Shown here in pieces: positions 8,190 to 17,424 of a stretch of 23,058 nucleotides of DNA. The number at the start of each line of letters is the position of its first letter. Positions within the stretch are counted from its first letter, which is position 1. Below the pieces are notes generated by a model that made no database searches, was not told the DNA's origin, and saw only the letters and a list, made by a program, of their open reading frames with translations. The stretch is taken from NCBI GenBank assembly GCA_003427395.1, contig BFEA01000415.1:995359-1018416 (forward strand). The letters are read 5' to 3'. The DNA comes from Chara braunii (taxonomy: Eukaryota > Streptophyta > Charophyceae > Charales > Characeae). A program made the translations under genes and the position numbers.

Positions 8190-10114
8190 TCAGCAGCTTG
8201 GACCATCTCTCGAGATGGTGGGGGTGTGTCCACCACCTTGACCCGACGTGTTTCCCGAGGCGGTGCCAGAACTGCTGGCCACATTGCTACCCTGGGAAGC
8301 GGAGGATCCCGTCGCGTGCCCCATTGTAGGCGGGATCTTTTTCGTCACCTTCTTATTGCGACACTTGAATTGGTTATGGTCATATTGACCACAATGGATA
8401 CAAGTCTTCCAGGTGTACCGGTCTCTCCACACGCCCTCTGTGAGACCCGCTTTCTCCCATGGAGGAGCGTTGGGGTCTACTTGACTCCTAGACCGGGAAC
8501 CTCCACGGCGTCTACCTGTCGCCTTACCTTTTTGGACTGAGGCAATGATGACTCCACCCCTTGAAGCCTCTGCGCTGCCCGCCTGTACCTACTCCCTCCT
8601 AGAAGTCGTCATCCAACTCGATGGTGGAACCATCGTTGTCGACGAACACAATACGACCCTTCGCCTTCCAGTTGGGAGGCAGTGCCTTCTTCCTTCCATC
8701 CGTCGTGGGGTAGTGCCCATGCCGTATCTTTGCTTCCAGGTCAAGGGCCTTCTTGCTAAACGAGGGGAAGTTGTGTACATTAATATTTGCCTCACCTGCC
8801 AACTGATTCCTGAGTGGCATTGGAAGACACCTCAGGTAAGTGGTAAGTAGAGACTTGGGGGTCGTAACGCACTCCAGGTACATAGATCAGACGCTCCACT
8901 GCGTCTGTGGCATCCCTTACTGACTTGAACGATCTAGAGCTCAAAGTCAGGATCGCATCAGTGGCCTTTTACCCTCCTGAGGATCATGCCACCTTTCTTC
9001 CACCAACTTAAGGAAGTCTTCCAGTTTCTGGTCGACTGCCCAAGCATGAAAGTCATGACCGTACCCTTGTAGTTGTACGTACCCACTTAACCATCTTGCT
9101 GCACTCCCCTCCAGGTAGGAGGGAGCCACAAGCACTTCCTCGTGCGTCAAGGTCAACTTGCACTTCACGTCGACTGGCATTGACCTCAACCATGTGTCAA
9201 GGTCTTCGCCTCGCTTATCCCCTAAGAAGGGTTTAGGCGTTGCGATGGCAGTTTTCGGAACCCACTGGCCTTGTGCCGGTACCTTCGCCACTCCAGGCTG
9301 TGGACCCTGGGCTGCAGGCTGCTGCACTAGCTGCTGTTGGGGCTGTGTGCCCTGTGGCTATGCCGGCTGCAAGACAGCAGGCTGCCCAGTTATGGCAGTC
9401 TGCAATGGAGGTTGGGAATACACTGTCTGTATAGGAATCTGTACACTAGTACCTGTTGGGAACCCGCTTGTCAAAGGCATACCTAGGGAAGCGGCCTGTA
9501 CCGATGCTGGAGGGACTACAAATGGGGACACTCCAGTCACCGGCGGGACAAAAGGAGGAGGCTGTACCACAGGCCGGGCACCGGGCCCTGATGGTGATGG
9601 AGCTGCCTGAACTCGCCCGACCAGCACGGCCAGGCTCCGCTGGATGTCCTATAAGAGAGTCGTTTAGCTGGACTGTCCGCAGGGTCATCACATCATCATC
9701 CATGTTTGTCAGGTCCATCCTCTCTACTCACTAACGTCCGCTTGTCTCCGCTGCATCCTCGATCTTCTCCTGATCATTCTTTCTTTCTCTGCCTTTATCT
9801 CTCCTAAAGCCTGCTGTAGCTGTGCCTCGCGAGCCGCTGCTCGCTGTATGGCGACCTCCTCGGGAGTCAACTCTAACTGCTGGCTTGCCATGACACTAGC
9901 GGACTGACTCAGGGTCTGTGCAATCGTTGCCCCTTACAGTCCCTAAACTACTGGGCTGGGAGCTTTGCTGAGCAGCTGTGGCCATGGCTGCTGAAGTAGC
10001 AGCTTCGCTTGCGAATGCCGTGCTTGCCTCTGCAGCCCTAGCTCTTCGCTGCTGCTGCTGTCTATCCCTAAGCTGGCGGAACAGAAGCCTGTCACCCTCG
10101 GGTCCTAATGCCAC
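8190..10114 (-). pseudogene. gag of the gypsy element, multiply frameshifted
   Basis: Pieces of one Gag polyprotein are scattered over frames. From the N-terminus they are: a Gln/Ala-rich start at 10114; a helical Glu/Arg-rich segment beginning MASQQLELTPEE near 9886, ending at a stop near 9730; a Pro/Val/Gln-rich linker (9627-9358); the capsid-like core (9327-8947) with FLGDKRGEDLDTWLRSM, AARWLSGYV and FLKLVEERW; a downstream piece with SLLTTYLRCLPMPLRNQL (8883-8599); and a perfect CCHC zinc knuckle CIHCGQYDHNQFKC at 8402-8361 (C-x2-C-x4-H-x4-C). Gag packages element RNA into virus-like particles. At least four breaks make it a pseudogene. Confidence 0.85.
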
Positions 10115-10142
10115 GTGGGAATCTTTAGATTAGCGCAACGTA

Positions 10143-10159
10143 CCACAGCTCCGATACCA
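10143..10159 (-). promoter_or_regulatory. Primer-binding site for initiator tRNA-Met
   Basis: Three bases inside the 5' LTR the minus strand reads TGGTATCGGAGCTGTGG. Plant gypsy and copia elements commonly use TGGTATCAGAGC, complementary to the 3' end of initiator tRNA-Met. There is one mismatch in the first twelve bases. The position fixes the 5' LTR at the right-hand end and the element orientation as minus. Confidence 0.85.
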
Positions 10160-10162
10160 AAA

Positions 10163-11051
10163 TGCAAAGAAAATGACCGATAGCGAACTCCAGAAACCAA
10201 GCAGCATCATACACATGAAACCAGATAGTCGTGACCTCGAAACAAAAGCCGAATTGCAACACGAGTTCCACCAAATAAGAGCACAGCAAAAGCTCACAAG
10301 TGTCAATGTTGGAATAGTCTCATCATCATCAACAATGAACCAATGTCGACATCCTATCTGGCGCTCTGCGCCCAGACTACAAATGGCAGATCCTCTCTAG
10401 CCTATCTACAATGCCGCTGGTGACGTCAACAGCTCCCCGAAGTACGAGCAGATCTCAGCCAATGCCGTTCGCCTCAAGCACCAGGTATGTCTCTCGTATC
10501 ACTCACAACTCGATCCCCCACTCACAGATGTCGCATGCACCCAAGGGCCACCATGTGCCCCATCCAGCATAGTGCAGGGCAGCTCGGCTATGGCTGCCCG
10601 CTCTTCCTGCTCGCCTGTGAGCGCGTGGGTGCTGGCCAGCGAATAATGCAGCAGCGCTTGCGCAGCATGCAGCCAGTGCCCGAATGCCAAATGCAAGGGC
10701 AGGCAGTTTCCTAAATGGAAGTGGCCTTCCTGCTGCGTGTGACCAGGCTGCGCTGGGCCCCTGCCCAGAAGCTTCCGGTAGGCCTTGAGAGGCTGAGCCC
10801 CAGTCCAAACAAATCAGGCCCAGGGCCTGTGGCGGTTACCCGTGTCCAACTGCCCGCAGCCCGTGTTTGGTCCATGTCGCGTATCTGGCCCAGGGTCCGC
10901 CTCAGTTACATTTGGAAAAAGGCATCCAGGGCCTGGGCGATCTCAACCAACTGGTGCTGCACAACTGCCTGAATTTCCCCAGTTTGCGTGGTAGCCGAAA
11001 AATAGGCCTCTCGGCCTTGGTCAGGCCTGCCTTCACTAAGGGCGGCCGACA
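10163..11051 (-). repeat. 5' LTR of the gypsy element
   Basis: This 889-bp copy begins on the minus strand at 11051 with TGTCGGCCGCCC and ends at 10163 with TTTGCA just before the primer-binding site. It pairs with 3049-3918. It keeps a segment (about 10336-10372) that is missing from the other LTR. The LTR would hold promoter and polyadenylation signals, but I could not assign a TATA box with confidence. Confidence 0.92.
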
Positions 11052-12176
11052 GTGCTGAAAACAGGGCTTAATAGGGCTCGTCGAGGCCTGGAGTCTCGCA
11101 ATCGTTTCCTGACATAAAAAAAAGGGGAAGAAAAAAAAAAAAAAAAAGATATCTTCTTTTCCATATCTCACCAATAGGGTTGTAGGTTGTCAATCTTTGA
11201 AACAGTTTACGCTCCCGAGTCCCAACCTCTACACAGTCAGTCGGCGGCTTTTTTTAAACCTGCGAAGTTGCGCAATTTCTATTCTACTCTGGGAAAAAGT
11301 TTAATCGGTGGTTGCTTCCCTAAAGGTAGACCGACCCCTTTCTGCCATAAAATGTTTGGCCCATCGCAGAGACGCAGGCAATGCTGCACGTCTTCCACCG
11401 CACCGACATCATTGTTGGTGGTGCGTAATTCGTTGAGGAGGTTTCTATTCAGATATTCAGATCCCTTCTCCTACTGTTTGACTAACCAATGATTGACCAT
11501 CCGGGATAGCGAGAGGTAAGTAATTGGACGCTGGAGGGTCCAAACGACTCGTAACGAGGGCATAACGAATGGGCAGGACTTTGCCTGAAGCCGAAGGGAT
11601 CTGGGAGTGGGATTTCAGTTGCTTGAGGGGATCAGCATTGCTGCCACTCAAATCCAAGGGAGGTAAATGGATAATAAGATGGCATCGGATTCTGGGTGCA
11701 TATTTTGGGTGGTGGGTGGCGGAGACTGGGCAGACGAAATGAAATAACATAATGGCGCCGGATTAGATGTGCGACTCTGAGCTCCATCCGGTTTTGGAAG
11801 GTGGGTGGAGGGGAATAATATAATATAGTGACAAATTGTGCAGAAAAAACTGCGGAAAGTTGATTGACCTTTTTTTCTTTTCCGTACTGGAAATAGAAGT
11901 CAAATGAGCTTTCGCCCTTTTGCTCGAGAGACGAGATGTTCTCTTGTTTTTGTTTTTGTTTTTGTTTTTGTTTTTGTTTTTGTTTTTGTTTTTGTTTTTT
12001 GTTCAAATTGTTGTTCCTTTTCTTTTCTTTTCTTTTCTTTTTTTCGTTCTTTGCAACAGAGACTTTTTAAAAGTTTTTTTGGATCTAGCAAAAAAGTTGA
12101 ATGATCTTTGTTATTGTTTGTTTTATGAACTTTTATCAAGTTTTTAATTTATTTATTTTTGTTGTGGTGTTTGCAG
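11052..12176 (+). other. Probable 3' part of a CHX intron
   Basis: No coding sequence is recognised here. The stretch ends in a splice acceptor (GTGGTGTTTGCAG at about 12164-12176) that feeds the first recognised CHX exon. It contains an A-rich tract at 11118-11148 and T-rich microsatellites at 11944-12045 close to the acceptor. The five donor-side features expected of an upstream exon are not found, so the intron probably extends left through the retrotransposon. Confidence 0.6.
11944..12045 (+). repeat. GTTTTT and TTTTC microsatellites
   Basis: About nine units of a six-base GTTTTT repeat (11944-12001) are followed by a TTTTC run (12016-12045). They lie 130-230 bases before the splice acceptor of the CHX exon. 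Open frames through them on either strand are artefacts of the repeat. Confidence 0.95.
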
Positions 12177-13165
12177 GCTTCACAGCTAAACTGTTTAATA
12201 AAGATTCCTTGAAGCGGCTCGACCTGGTTGCGAATTTTGGACTTACGTTCTTCTTGTTCATGGTGGGGCTGGAGTTGGACCCAGACGCTCTAAAAGCATC
12301 CGGCACAATAACTACCGCCATATCCATTGCGGGAATGTTTTTTCCATTTGTGCTTGGAATCGGAGTGTCGTTTTTCTTATACAATGATACCGATACAATG
12401 GAAGGGCTTAAGGACGCTAACAGCAAGATAGGCTTTGGTCCCTTTCTGGTATTTATGGGGGTGGCCATGGCGATCACCGCGTTCCCAGTCCTCGCTCGTA
12501 TTTTGGCTGAGTTCAAGCTGCTCACAACAGAGATTGGAGGGTTAGCGATGTCCGCAGCTGCGGTTGACGACATCATGGCATGGGTTCTTCTTGCGCTCGC
12601 CGTCGCCCTCGCGAACGCGCACGGGTCAAATCCTGTGGTTGCTTTGTATGACCTGCTCATGGGAGTGGGGTTTGTCATCGTGATGTTTGTGGCCGTTAGG
12701 CCGCTTGTGAAGAAATTCGTCCAGAAGGTGACAACGGACGACCACATCCCAGAGTACCTTGTCACCTTGTCGTTCATTGGCTGCCTTTTATCAGGATTTC
12801 TTACAGACCTGATGGGCATCCATGTGATTTTTGGAGCGTTCTTGTTCGGCCTAATTCTACCCAAGGAGGGGAATTTTGCGCATTCACTGATATCAAAGCT
12901 GGAAGATTTTGTTGGCACGCTTTTGCTTCCACTCTATTTTGTGAGTTCGGGACTCAAAACAGAAGTGGCATCAGTAAACAGCATCAAATTGTTTGGGGTT
13001 CTGGTTCTTGTTATTGCAACGGCGACGGCTGGCAAGGTGTGTGGTGTATATTTTGCGGCCAGGTTGTCAAAGCTACCTCCCAGGAAGGCTCTCACCTTCG
13101 GCGTGTTGATGAACACCAAAGGGCTTGTTGAGCTCATCGTGCTCAACATTGGATACGAAAAGAAT
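12177..13165 (+). CDS. CHX-type cation/H+ exchanger, membrane-domain exon
   Basis: This internal exon starts in phase 1 after TTTGCAG and ends in phase 0 at AAT before GTGAGT. Its 329 full codons cover most of the Na+/H+ exchanger fold of the CPA2 superfamily. Visible segments are GLTFFLFMVGLELD, an ITAFPVLARILAE helix that is a CHX signature, SAAAVDDIMAWVLLALAVAL with the ion-site acidic pair at 12566-12571, GIHVIFGAFLFGLILP, LPLYFVSSGLKT, and GVLMNTKGLVELIVLNIG. Roughly nine or ten hydrophobic helices are visible. Plant CHX proteins move K+ or Na+ against H+ across endomembranes or the plasma membrane. The ATG at 12101 is in the intron and is not a start; the N-terminus and first helices are coded by exons not seen. 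The frame continues past the donor into intron sequence only as read-through. Confidence 0.93.
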
Positions 13166-13324
13166 GTGAGTACTTCCCTAACCGTTTATCAATTCCACCT
13201 TGCGATAATCATTGCTATGTGTGTTTGCATGACACAATGCTTCTGCCACCGTGCTGCGGCATGTTGCGTCATTATGATAACTCGTGCTAAAAAGCAATGC
13301 TGGCTGTGCTCACGATATACACAG

Positions 13325-13626
13325 TTGGGGAGGGGGGGGGGGGTTGCTGAGCAACTGGGTACCATTGGGAGTCTCCCAGCTTGGAATGCCTCCGCCCTTC
13401 CCTGGGCGTGTTGTGGTAGTGTGATTGAAGCACTGGCCGCCAGGGTAGGGCCTGCCAATACCTCGGCCTGCACAACCTTTGGGGGGGGGTTGGTGAGCAA
13501 CTGGGTACCATTTGGGGTCATCCGGCTTGGAATGCTCCTGCTCTTCCCTGGGTGTGTCGTGGTAGTGCGGTTAAACCACTGACCGCCACGGTAGGGCCTG
13601 CCAATACCTCAGCCTGCACAACCTTT
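13325..13626 (+). repeat. Tandem duplication, period about 146
   Basis: Two copies start with a G run (13331-13343 and 13481-13489) followed by GAGCAACTGGGTACCATT, and both end CCTGCACAACCTTT. They are about 85% alike by eye. Each has a potential stem (AGTG ... CACT), and in the second copy an outer GTGG ... CCAC pair extends it. The first copy lies 160 bases after the splice donor. Confidence 0.85.
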
Positions 13627-13662
13627 TCGCATTAACTCCAAACCGCGGAGCACCTACTATTT

Positions 13663-13733
13663 AGCACTGCTTAAAGGTGCTCTCTCAAACACGCAAAGTG
13701 CTTAGAAAAATAGGAGAAAAGACAATACATCAA

Positions 13734-13794
<61 letters not shown>

Positions 13795-13795
13795 C
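13663..13795 (+). repeat. AGCAC/GTGCT repeat, copy A, with GT microsatellite
   Basis: A short imperfect inverted repeat, AGCACTGCTTAAAGGTGCT (13663-13681), is followed by about 55 bases of A-rich sequence and then by about 28 GT units (13738-13793). The same hairpin motif recurs at 14776-14794 and 18786-18804, and the third copy is also followed by a T/GT run. Confidence 0.75.
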
Positions 13796-13929
13796 ATACA
13801 TTCATCTTGGAGAAGTCGATTGGAAGGGTGAGACGCAGGAAAGGCACAAGCACAAGGCATAAGAAGAAAACGGGAAGAGATTGAGAAAAACAGGACGAGA
13901 ATGTGACAGACTGATCCATTGGACTTACT

Positions 13930-14794
13930 GACTCATCAGGATGAATCTTTGACAGTGTGCAGACCTCCCATCTTTATCTCTGAATGGTCTACTTCAATCC
14001 CTGCTGCAAGCCGACAGCCAGGCAGCTGGCTAACAGCAGCTGGGGTAAGCAAAGTAAGCAAGCATGCAGCTAGGTGTACGGGCGGCCACGTGTACGAGCG
14101 GCAAGGTGAATGAGCAGCAAGGCAACACAAGGCAAGCAAATGGGCAAGGCAAACCAGGCAGCCATAGAGTAAGCAAGCAGGCGGCCAGAAAAGCAGGAAG
14201 CCAAGCAAAGCGGGGCGGACAGTGAAGGTAGCAGGTGGGTTGGCAGCACAGGAGGCAGCAGGGCAGGCAACAAGGCAAGCAAGCAGGCAGATGGCCGGAA
14301 GGGCAAGTGAGGCACATGGACAGGCAGGCAGCAGGGTTGCAAGGCATAAAGGTTTAGAGTTTAGGCGGGACGGCAAGCGGGCAAATGAAACAGAAACACA
14401 AGGCAAGTGGTCGGGTAGCCTGGCAGCGGAACAGAAGTAAAGCAGAGGGTAGGCAAAGAGGTGAGCTGGCGAGTGGGCTTAGAGGCACGAAGAAAACCAA
14501 ACTGTAGGGTAGCAAGGCAACACAAGGCAAGCAGGTAAGCAGCCAGGCAGCAGGGAGCCACTGGACAAGGCTGTCTGCACATCTTTACGGCACAGACGGA
14601 AGCAAATCATCACAAACATGCATAGCCTGTAGGTTCGCGCCACCATCAGGAGCGAGGGAGCCACAAAGACGAATGTCTGTCATCTCCATGGAGCAGAGAG
14701 GCAAATGCATCCTGACTACAGAAGCTCGCCGTAGTAGTGTGGCAGACACTTCTCACAATGTGGCACTGACTATTTAGCACATCTTGAAGGTGCT
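13930..14794 (+). repeat. Composite repeat module 1
   Basis: The module begins GACTCATCAGGA (13930), continues with a CAGTGTGCAGACC segment, then about 500 bases of purine-rich minisatellite-like DNA built from CAAGGCAA, GCAAGCAGGC and GGCAGC words, then a segment with GGGAGCCAC and GCAGAGAGGC, and ends with the AGCAC/GTGCT hairpin (14776-14794). The same order recurs at 17815-18804. Minus-strand open frames across it are Cys/Leu/Pro-rich by composition and not considered genes. Confidence 0.6.
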
Positions 14795-14895
14795 GCACTT
14801 AATATGCAGGAGAACATGAGAAGAGGTTATTGGGCACAGTAGACAGCACTGCGGAAATACCTGGTCCAGGAAGGAGAGGAGAGGAAGAAAGGCAC

Positions 14896-15005
14896 GTACC
14901 TTTCGTGGCCTTTTGGCTAAGATCAAGTTTCTTATCAGTTTAATATCTGATCTGTGGTCCATCAGGCTACATAATATACAAGTCAAATTTTCAGGGCTAC
15001 GGAAG
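14896..15005 (+). pseudogene. U2 snRNA-like sequence, branch-site region deleted
   Basis: From TACCTTTCGTGGCC the sequence follows the U2 snRNA 5' domain: CCTTTTGGCTAAGATCAAGT, then TTCTTATCAGTTTAATATCTGATCTGTGG (14929-14957). Between the two parts the ten bases GTAGTATCTG, which pair with the intron branch site, are exactly missing. A degenerate Sm-like site (AAATTTTCAGG, about 14985-14995) follows. No plant upstream sequence element for snRNA transcription is seen before it. It is therefore most likely a pseudogene, or the U2-like head of a retroposon, in the sense orientation within the CHX intron. Confidence 0.85.
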
Positions 15006-15127
15006 GGCCATAAGGGTGGGCTTGCCTACTTGGCCTCTTACATTGCCTTTATGTTGCACTGCAGGGAAGTGTGGCGCGGCCCATCGTCCAATAGGGAAAG
15101 AAAAGAAAAGAAACCTTATGGACTTCC

Positions 15128-15132
15128 TTTTT

Positions 15133-15164
<32 letters not shown>
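15128..15164 (+). repeat. Poly-T plus GT run
   Basis: A run of 27 T is followed by five GT units. The same arrangement occurs at 18889-18938 (T19 then GT with interruptions). Confidence 0.95.
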
Positions 15165-15426
15165 CCAATCATATCCCATGACATACAATGTTATGGACCC
15201 CATATCATTCATGGTTCGCTCAGCCAGACCGTAACCAAATTGACGTCAAATATTCCCACTCGCAAGCCATAGAGCTTCCTAAAACATACGCTGCTTGCCG
15301 TCCCCAATTCCCTGCCCATCATGCAAAACAACAAGGCTGTGAACTCATACATCATCAACTAATGGTGTGGGCGCTATTTAGCGGATGGTTTCGAGAGGGT
15401 TCATTCAAATACGTAGGCTCATACAT

Positions 15427-15560
15427 AAGCTCATACATTTCAGGGGCGATGCCAACCATCCATATAAATCATATTCAGGGAGGAAAGAAGGAAGCTCATA
15501 CATTTCAGGTGAGATTCCCATCTGATTCATCCATACAAAGCATATTCAAGAAGGAAAGAG
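15427..15560 (+). repeat. Tandem repeat, period 65
   Basis: AAGCTCATACATTTCAGG starts at 15427 and again at 15492. Both copies end with CATATTCA and GGAAAGA. An open frame of 140 codons (15188-15610) runs through them, but it has no recognisable motif and part of it is this duplication. Confidence 0.8.
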
Positions 15561-15610
15561 GGAGACCGATGAGAATTAATGCATACATAGGGGAGAGGGA
15601 GAAAATATAG

Positions 15611-16432
15611 GACCAAAAAAAACCGCATTAGGTGAGGAAAGCAACTTCCAAAATTAAAAAAGAGATCAATCAAACCAAGTAGTCTGTCTGCTCAGCTCCT
15701 GGTCCTCCGCTCCGCCTCGGGGCATAAAATCCCTTATAATCCGTGAATCAACTTTTGTCATGCAATCAAAATTAATTCCCTATTCCTCCGCTCGATCCAT
15801 CCCTGAGACAGGTATTCTCATCGTATTATCTTTGCCCTACTCGCCCTTTATTCCGGGCCGAGGCCGCCCATAATTCCTCCGTTTCCTGATACATCCCTTC
15901 TAGTTCCTCCCTCTGAGGGAATAGTTCTCATCCCTAGAGACTTCTCCCGTCATCCCAACCACTCCACCGAGCTTACTATCATCAGCAGTAGACCGGGAAG
16001 GTCCGTAGCGGTAGTGATGGCAGCTAGGTAGCATGATGAAGGGCGACTCGGTAGCTCCTAGTAGATTCTTGCACTGGTAGGAGGGGTGTGGGTGTGGCAT
16101 CCCCTAAAAGTTTTTTCGCCGTCGCCACAGATCCGGCTCGTCAGAGAGGTTTATACATCCTGCAAAAACACGATACAAGTGACATCTACCCAATCCGGAT
16201 CAAACACAGCCAGCCCAAGCACACATTCAAGCCCAGAGCAGGAACGAGGATGGTATATAATGTGTCTTCCGCCGTTCGTGCCTCTTCCTACATCCAGTCT
16301 ATGCGAAGTTGTCTCGTCGATTACGGTAGCTAAATCCCAGTCCTCCATACGCCAAAACACCGGCGCTCGTCAGTAGGTTCCAAATACACTGCTATCAAGT
16401 TGAGCATCCCACTCGCATGCTCAAGCAAGCAG
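15611..16432. other. Unassigned intron sequence
   Basis: I see no recognisable gene or repeat here. On the minus strand several short frames (for example 16100-15900 and 16620-16490) have ordinary-looking amino-acid composition and are separated by stops. They could be remains of a transposon gag gene, but there is no motif to support it. Confidence 0.35.
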
Positions 16433-16514
16433 TCAAGTCGGTTATATATCAAAGTCATGAAGGGTTGGGGAAAGGCATCCCCAACCTTCATGACTTTGAT
16501 ATATACCAGACTTC
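16433..16514. repeat. Near-perfect inverted repeat (hairpin)
   Basis: The left arm TATATATCAAAGTCATGAAG...TTGGGGA (16443-16471) pairs with 16478-16505, leaving a six-base loop AAGGCA. There is a single extra G in the left arm and otherwise no mismatch over 28 pairs. Pairing continues outward less perfectly (AAGTC on both sides) to about 16433 and 16514. A transcript of either strand would form a tight stem of 35 or more base pairs. It could be a miRNA-like precursor, a foldback element remnant or a sequencing/assembly fold-back. Confidence 0.9.
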
Positions 16515-16730
16515 GATATGCCTGACACATTGAGCTGACTCATCGAAGTAATTCACGGGGTTGAGTTCCTCCGAGATTGCCGGCTTGATATAAGCCCGCT
16601 CCTGGTCCGTAATTGGCCGGTTCATTCATGTCTCAGGGTCGGGGGGTTCCACGTTCTATCATCGCTGCGTTTTCTGAACTCACCGGGTCAACTGGGAAGA
16701 TCGATGCAACTCCTGAGAATGGAGTACACC

Positions 16731-17060
16731 GCCTAGGTTCGATTCCCTGCTTCCTATTCCAGGTCTAATGGGTGGGCTTGGGAGGCAAAACGTGGTCTGT
16801 GATTTTGTGTATTTCAAAATACCAGCCCAGGTCGGAGTCCCAGCTCCCCTTCTCTGGTTTCCGATTCCTGGGTTTAGTCGGTGGGTCCAGGGGTAAAATT
16901 GCATACTCCGGCTGGGTTCGAAATTCAGTCCAGTTTTGCGTTTTGCTGTGTTTTTTTGGTCCAGAGGTGGGTCCTGGGGTTGAATCCTGGTTTGTCGTAC
17001 AAGTGGTAAAGGCCGAGGAAGGTATTTTTATCTCCTCCGAGTTCTTCCTGGATCGAGCCC
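16731..17060 (+). repeat. Degenerate tandem units with tRNA B-box-like motifs
   Basis: B-box-like words recur: AGGTTCGATTCC (16735), AGGTCGGAGTCC (about 16827), GGGTTCGAAATTC (about 16914) and GGGTTGAATCCTGG (about 16977). Three related segments lie between them (GGTCTAATGGGTGGGCTTGGG, GGTTTAGTCGGTGGGTCC and GGTCCAGAGGTGGGTCC), spaced about 85-108 bases. No A box or cloverleaf is found, so these are tRNA-like repeats rather than tRNA genes. Confidence 0.5.
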
Positions 17061-17330
17061 CGTTCCCAGCCCGTGTTCTCCATGAGGGGAAGCAGGCAGG
17101 TATGGGTATCCCAGTTTACTCCAATTTGTTCTGGTTGTCATGCCCTGGTATCAGTGTTCCCCTGCCTTAGTTGTGCTGCTCCATTTGTTTGGTCCTCCTC
17201 GTTTTCCACTCTTCTCACCTGTATCTTCCTATCCTGCTCTCCATTGCCGTTTTTCCGATCTCCTTCGTTTGTGTACAGCCTGCATATTGATCTTTTTTGT
17301 GTTTTGACACAAGGTGGAACCCCAGCGAGA

Positions 17331-17424
17331 ACAGTCGCGGCAAGCTGCGCAGAGAAAGCAAGTTAAAAAAAAAAAAAAAAACAGTCACGGCGAGCTGCGC
17401 AGACAAAGCAAGTAAAAAAAAAAA
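17331..17424 (+). repeat. Tandem pair of A-tailed 50-bp units
   Basis: ACAGTCGCGGCAAGCTGCGC at 17331 recurs at 17381 with two changes. Each copy is followed by AGCAAGT and a run of 11-17 A. The repeated A tail on a short unit recalls tandem retroposition or duplication. Confidence 0.85.

Larger units (their letters stand above)
3049..11051 (-). mobile_element. Ty3/gypsy chromovirus LTR retrotransposon, degraded
   Basis: Two direct LTRs flank, in minus-strand order, a primer-binding site, gag with a zinc knuckle, protease, reverse transcriptase, RNase H, integrase and a chromodomain. The RT-RH-IN order defines Ty3/gypsy, and the C-terminal chromodomain places it among the chromoviruses. The element is about 8.0 kb including a foreign insert of about 460 bp. 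It cannot be autonomous as read: gag and gag-pro are frameshifted, the RT catalytic box is altered, RNase H carries a stop codon and integrase is separated from its chromodomain by a frameshift. The LTRs differ at roughly two dozen positions plus one rearrangement, so insertion is not recent. It lies antisense to the CHX exons. Confidence 0.95.

Noticed and set aside
12101-12176. ATG at 12101 as the start of the exchanger
   Set aside because: The residues before 12177 are a T-rich intron tail ending in a good acceptor, and CHX proteins need an N-terminal region before this point.
12136-12918. 260-codon minus-strand open frame opposite the CHX exon
   Set aside because: It mirrors the real exon on the other strand, has no domain of its own, and the plus frame matches CHX motif by motif with valid splice sites.
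14000-14600. CRISPR-like array in the CAAGGCAA-rich region
   Set aside because: The repeated words are short, irregularly spaced and overlapping, with no constant repeat/spacer period, and the genome is eukaryotic.
14896-15005. A functional U2 snRNA gene
   Set aside because: The branch-site pairing bases are deleted, the Sm-like site is poor and no upstream snRNA promoter element is seen.
15188-15610. 140-codon plus-strand open frame
   Set aside because: It lies wholly in the CHX intron, spans a 65-bp tandem repeat, and shows no recognisable domain.
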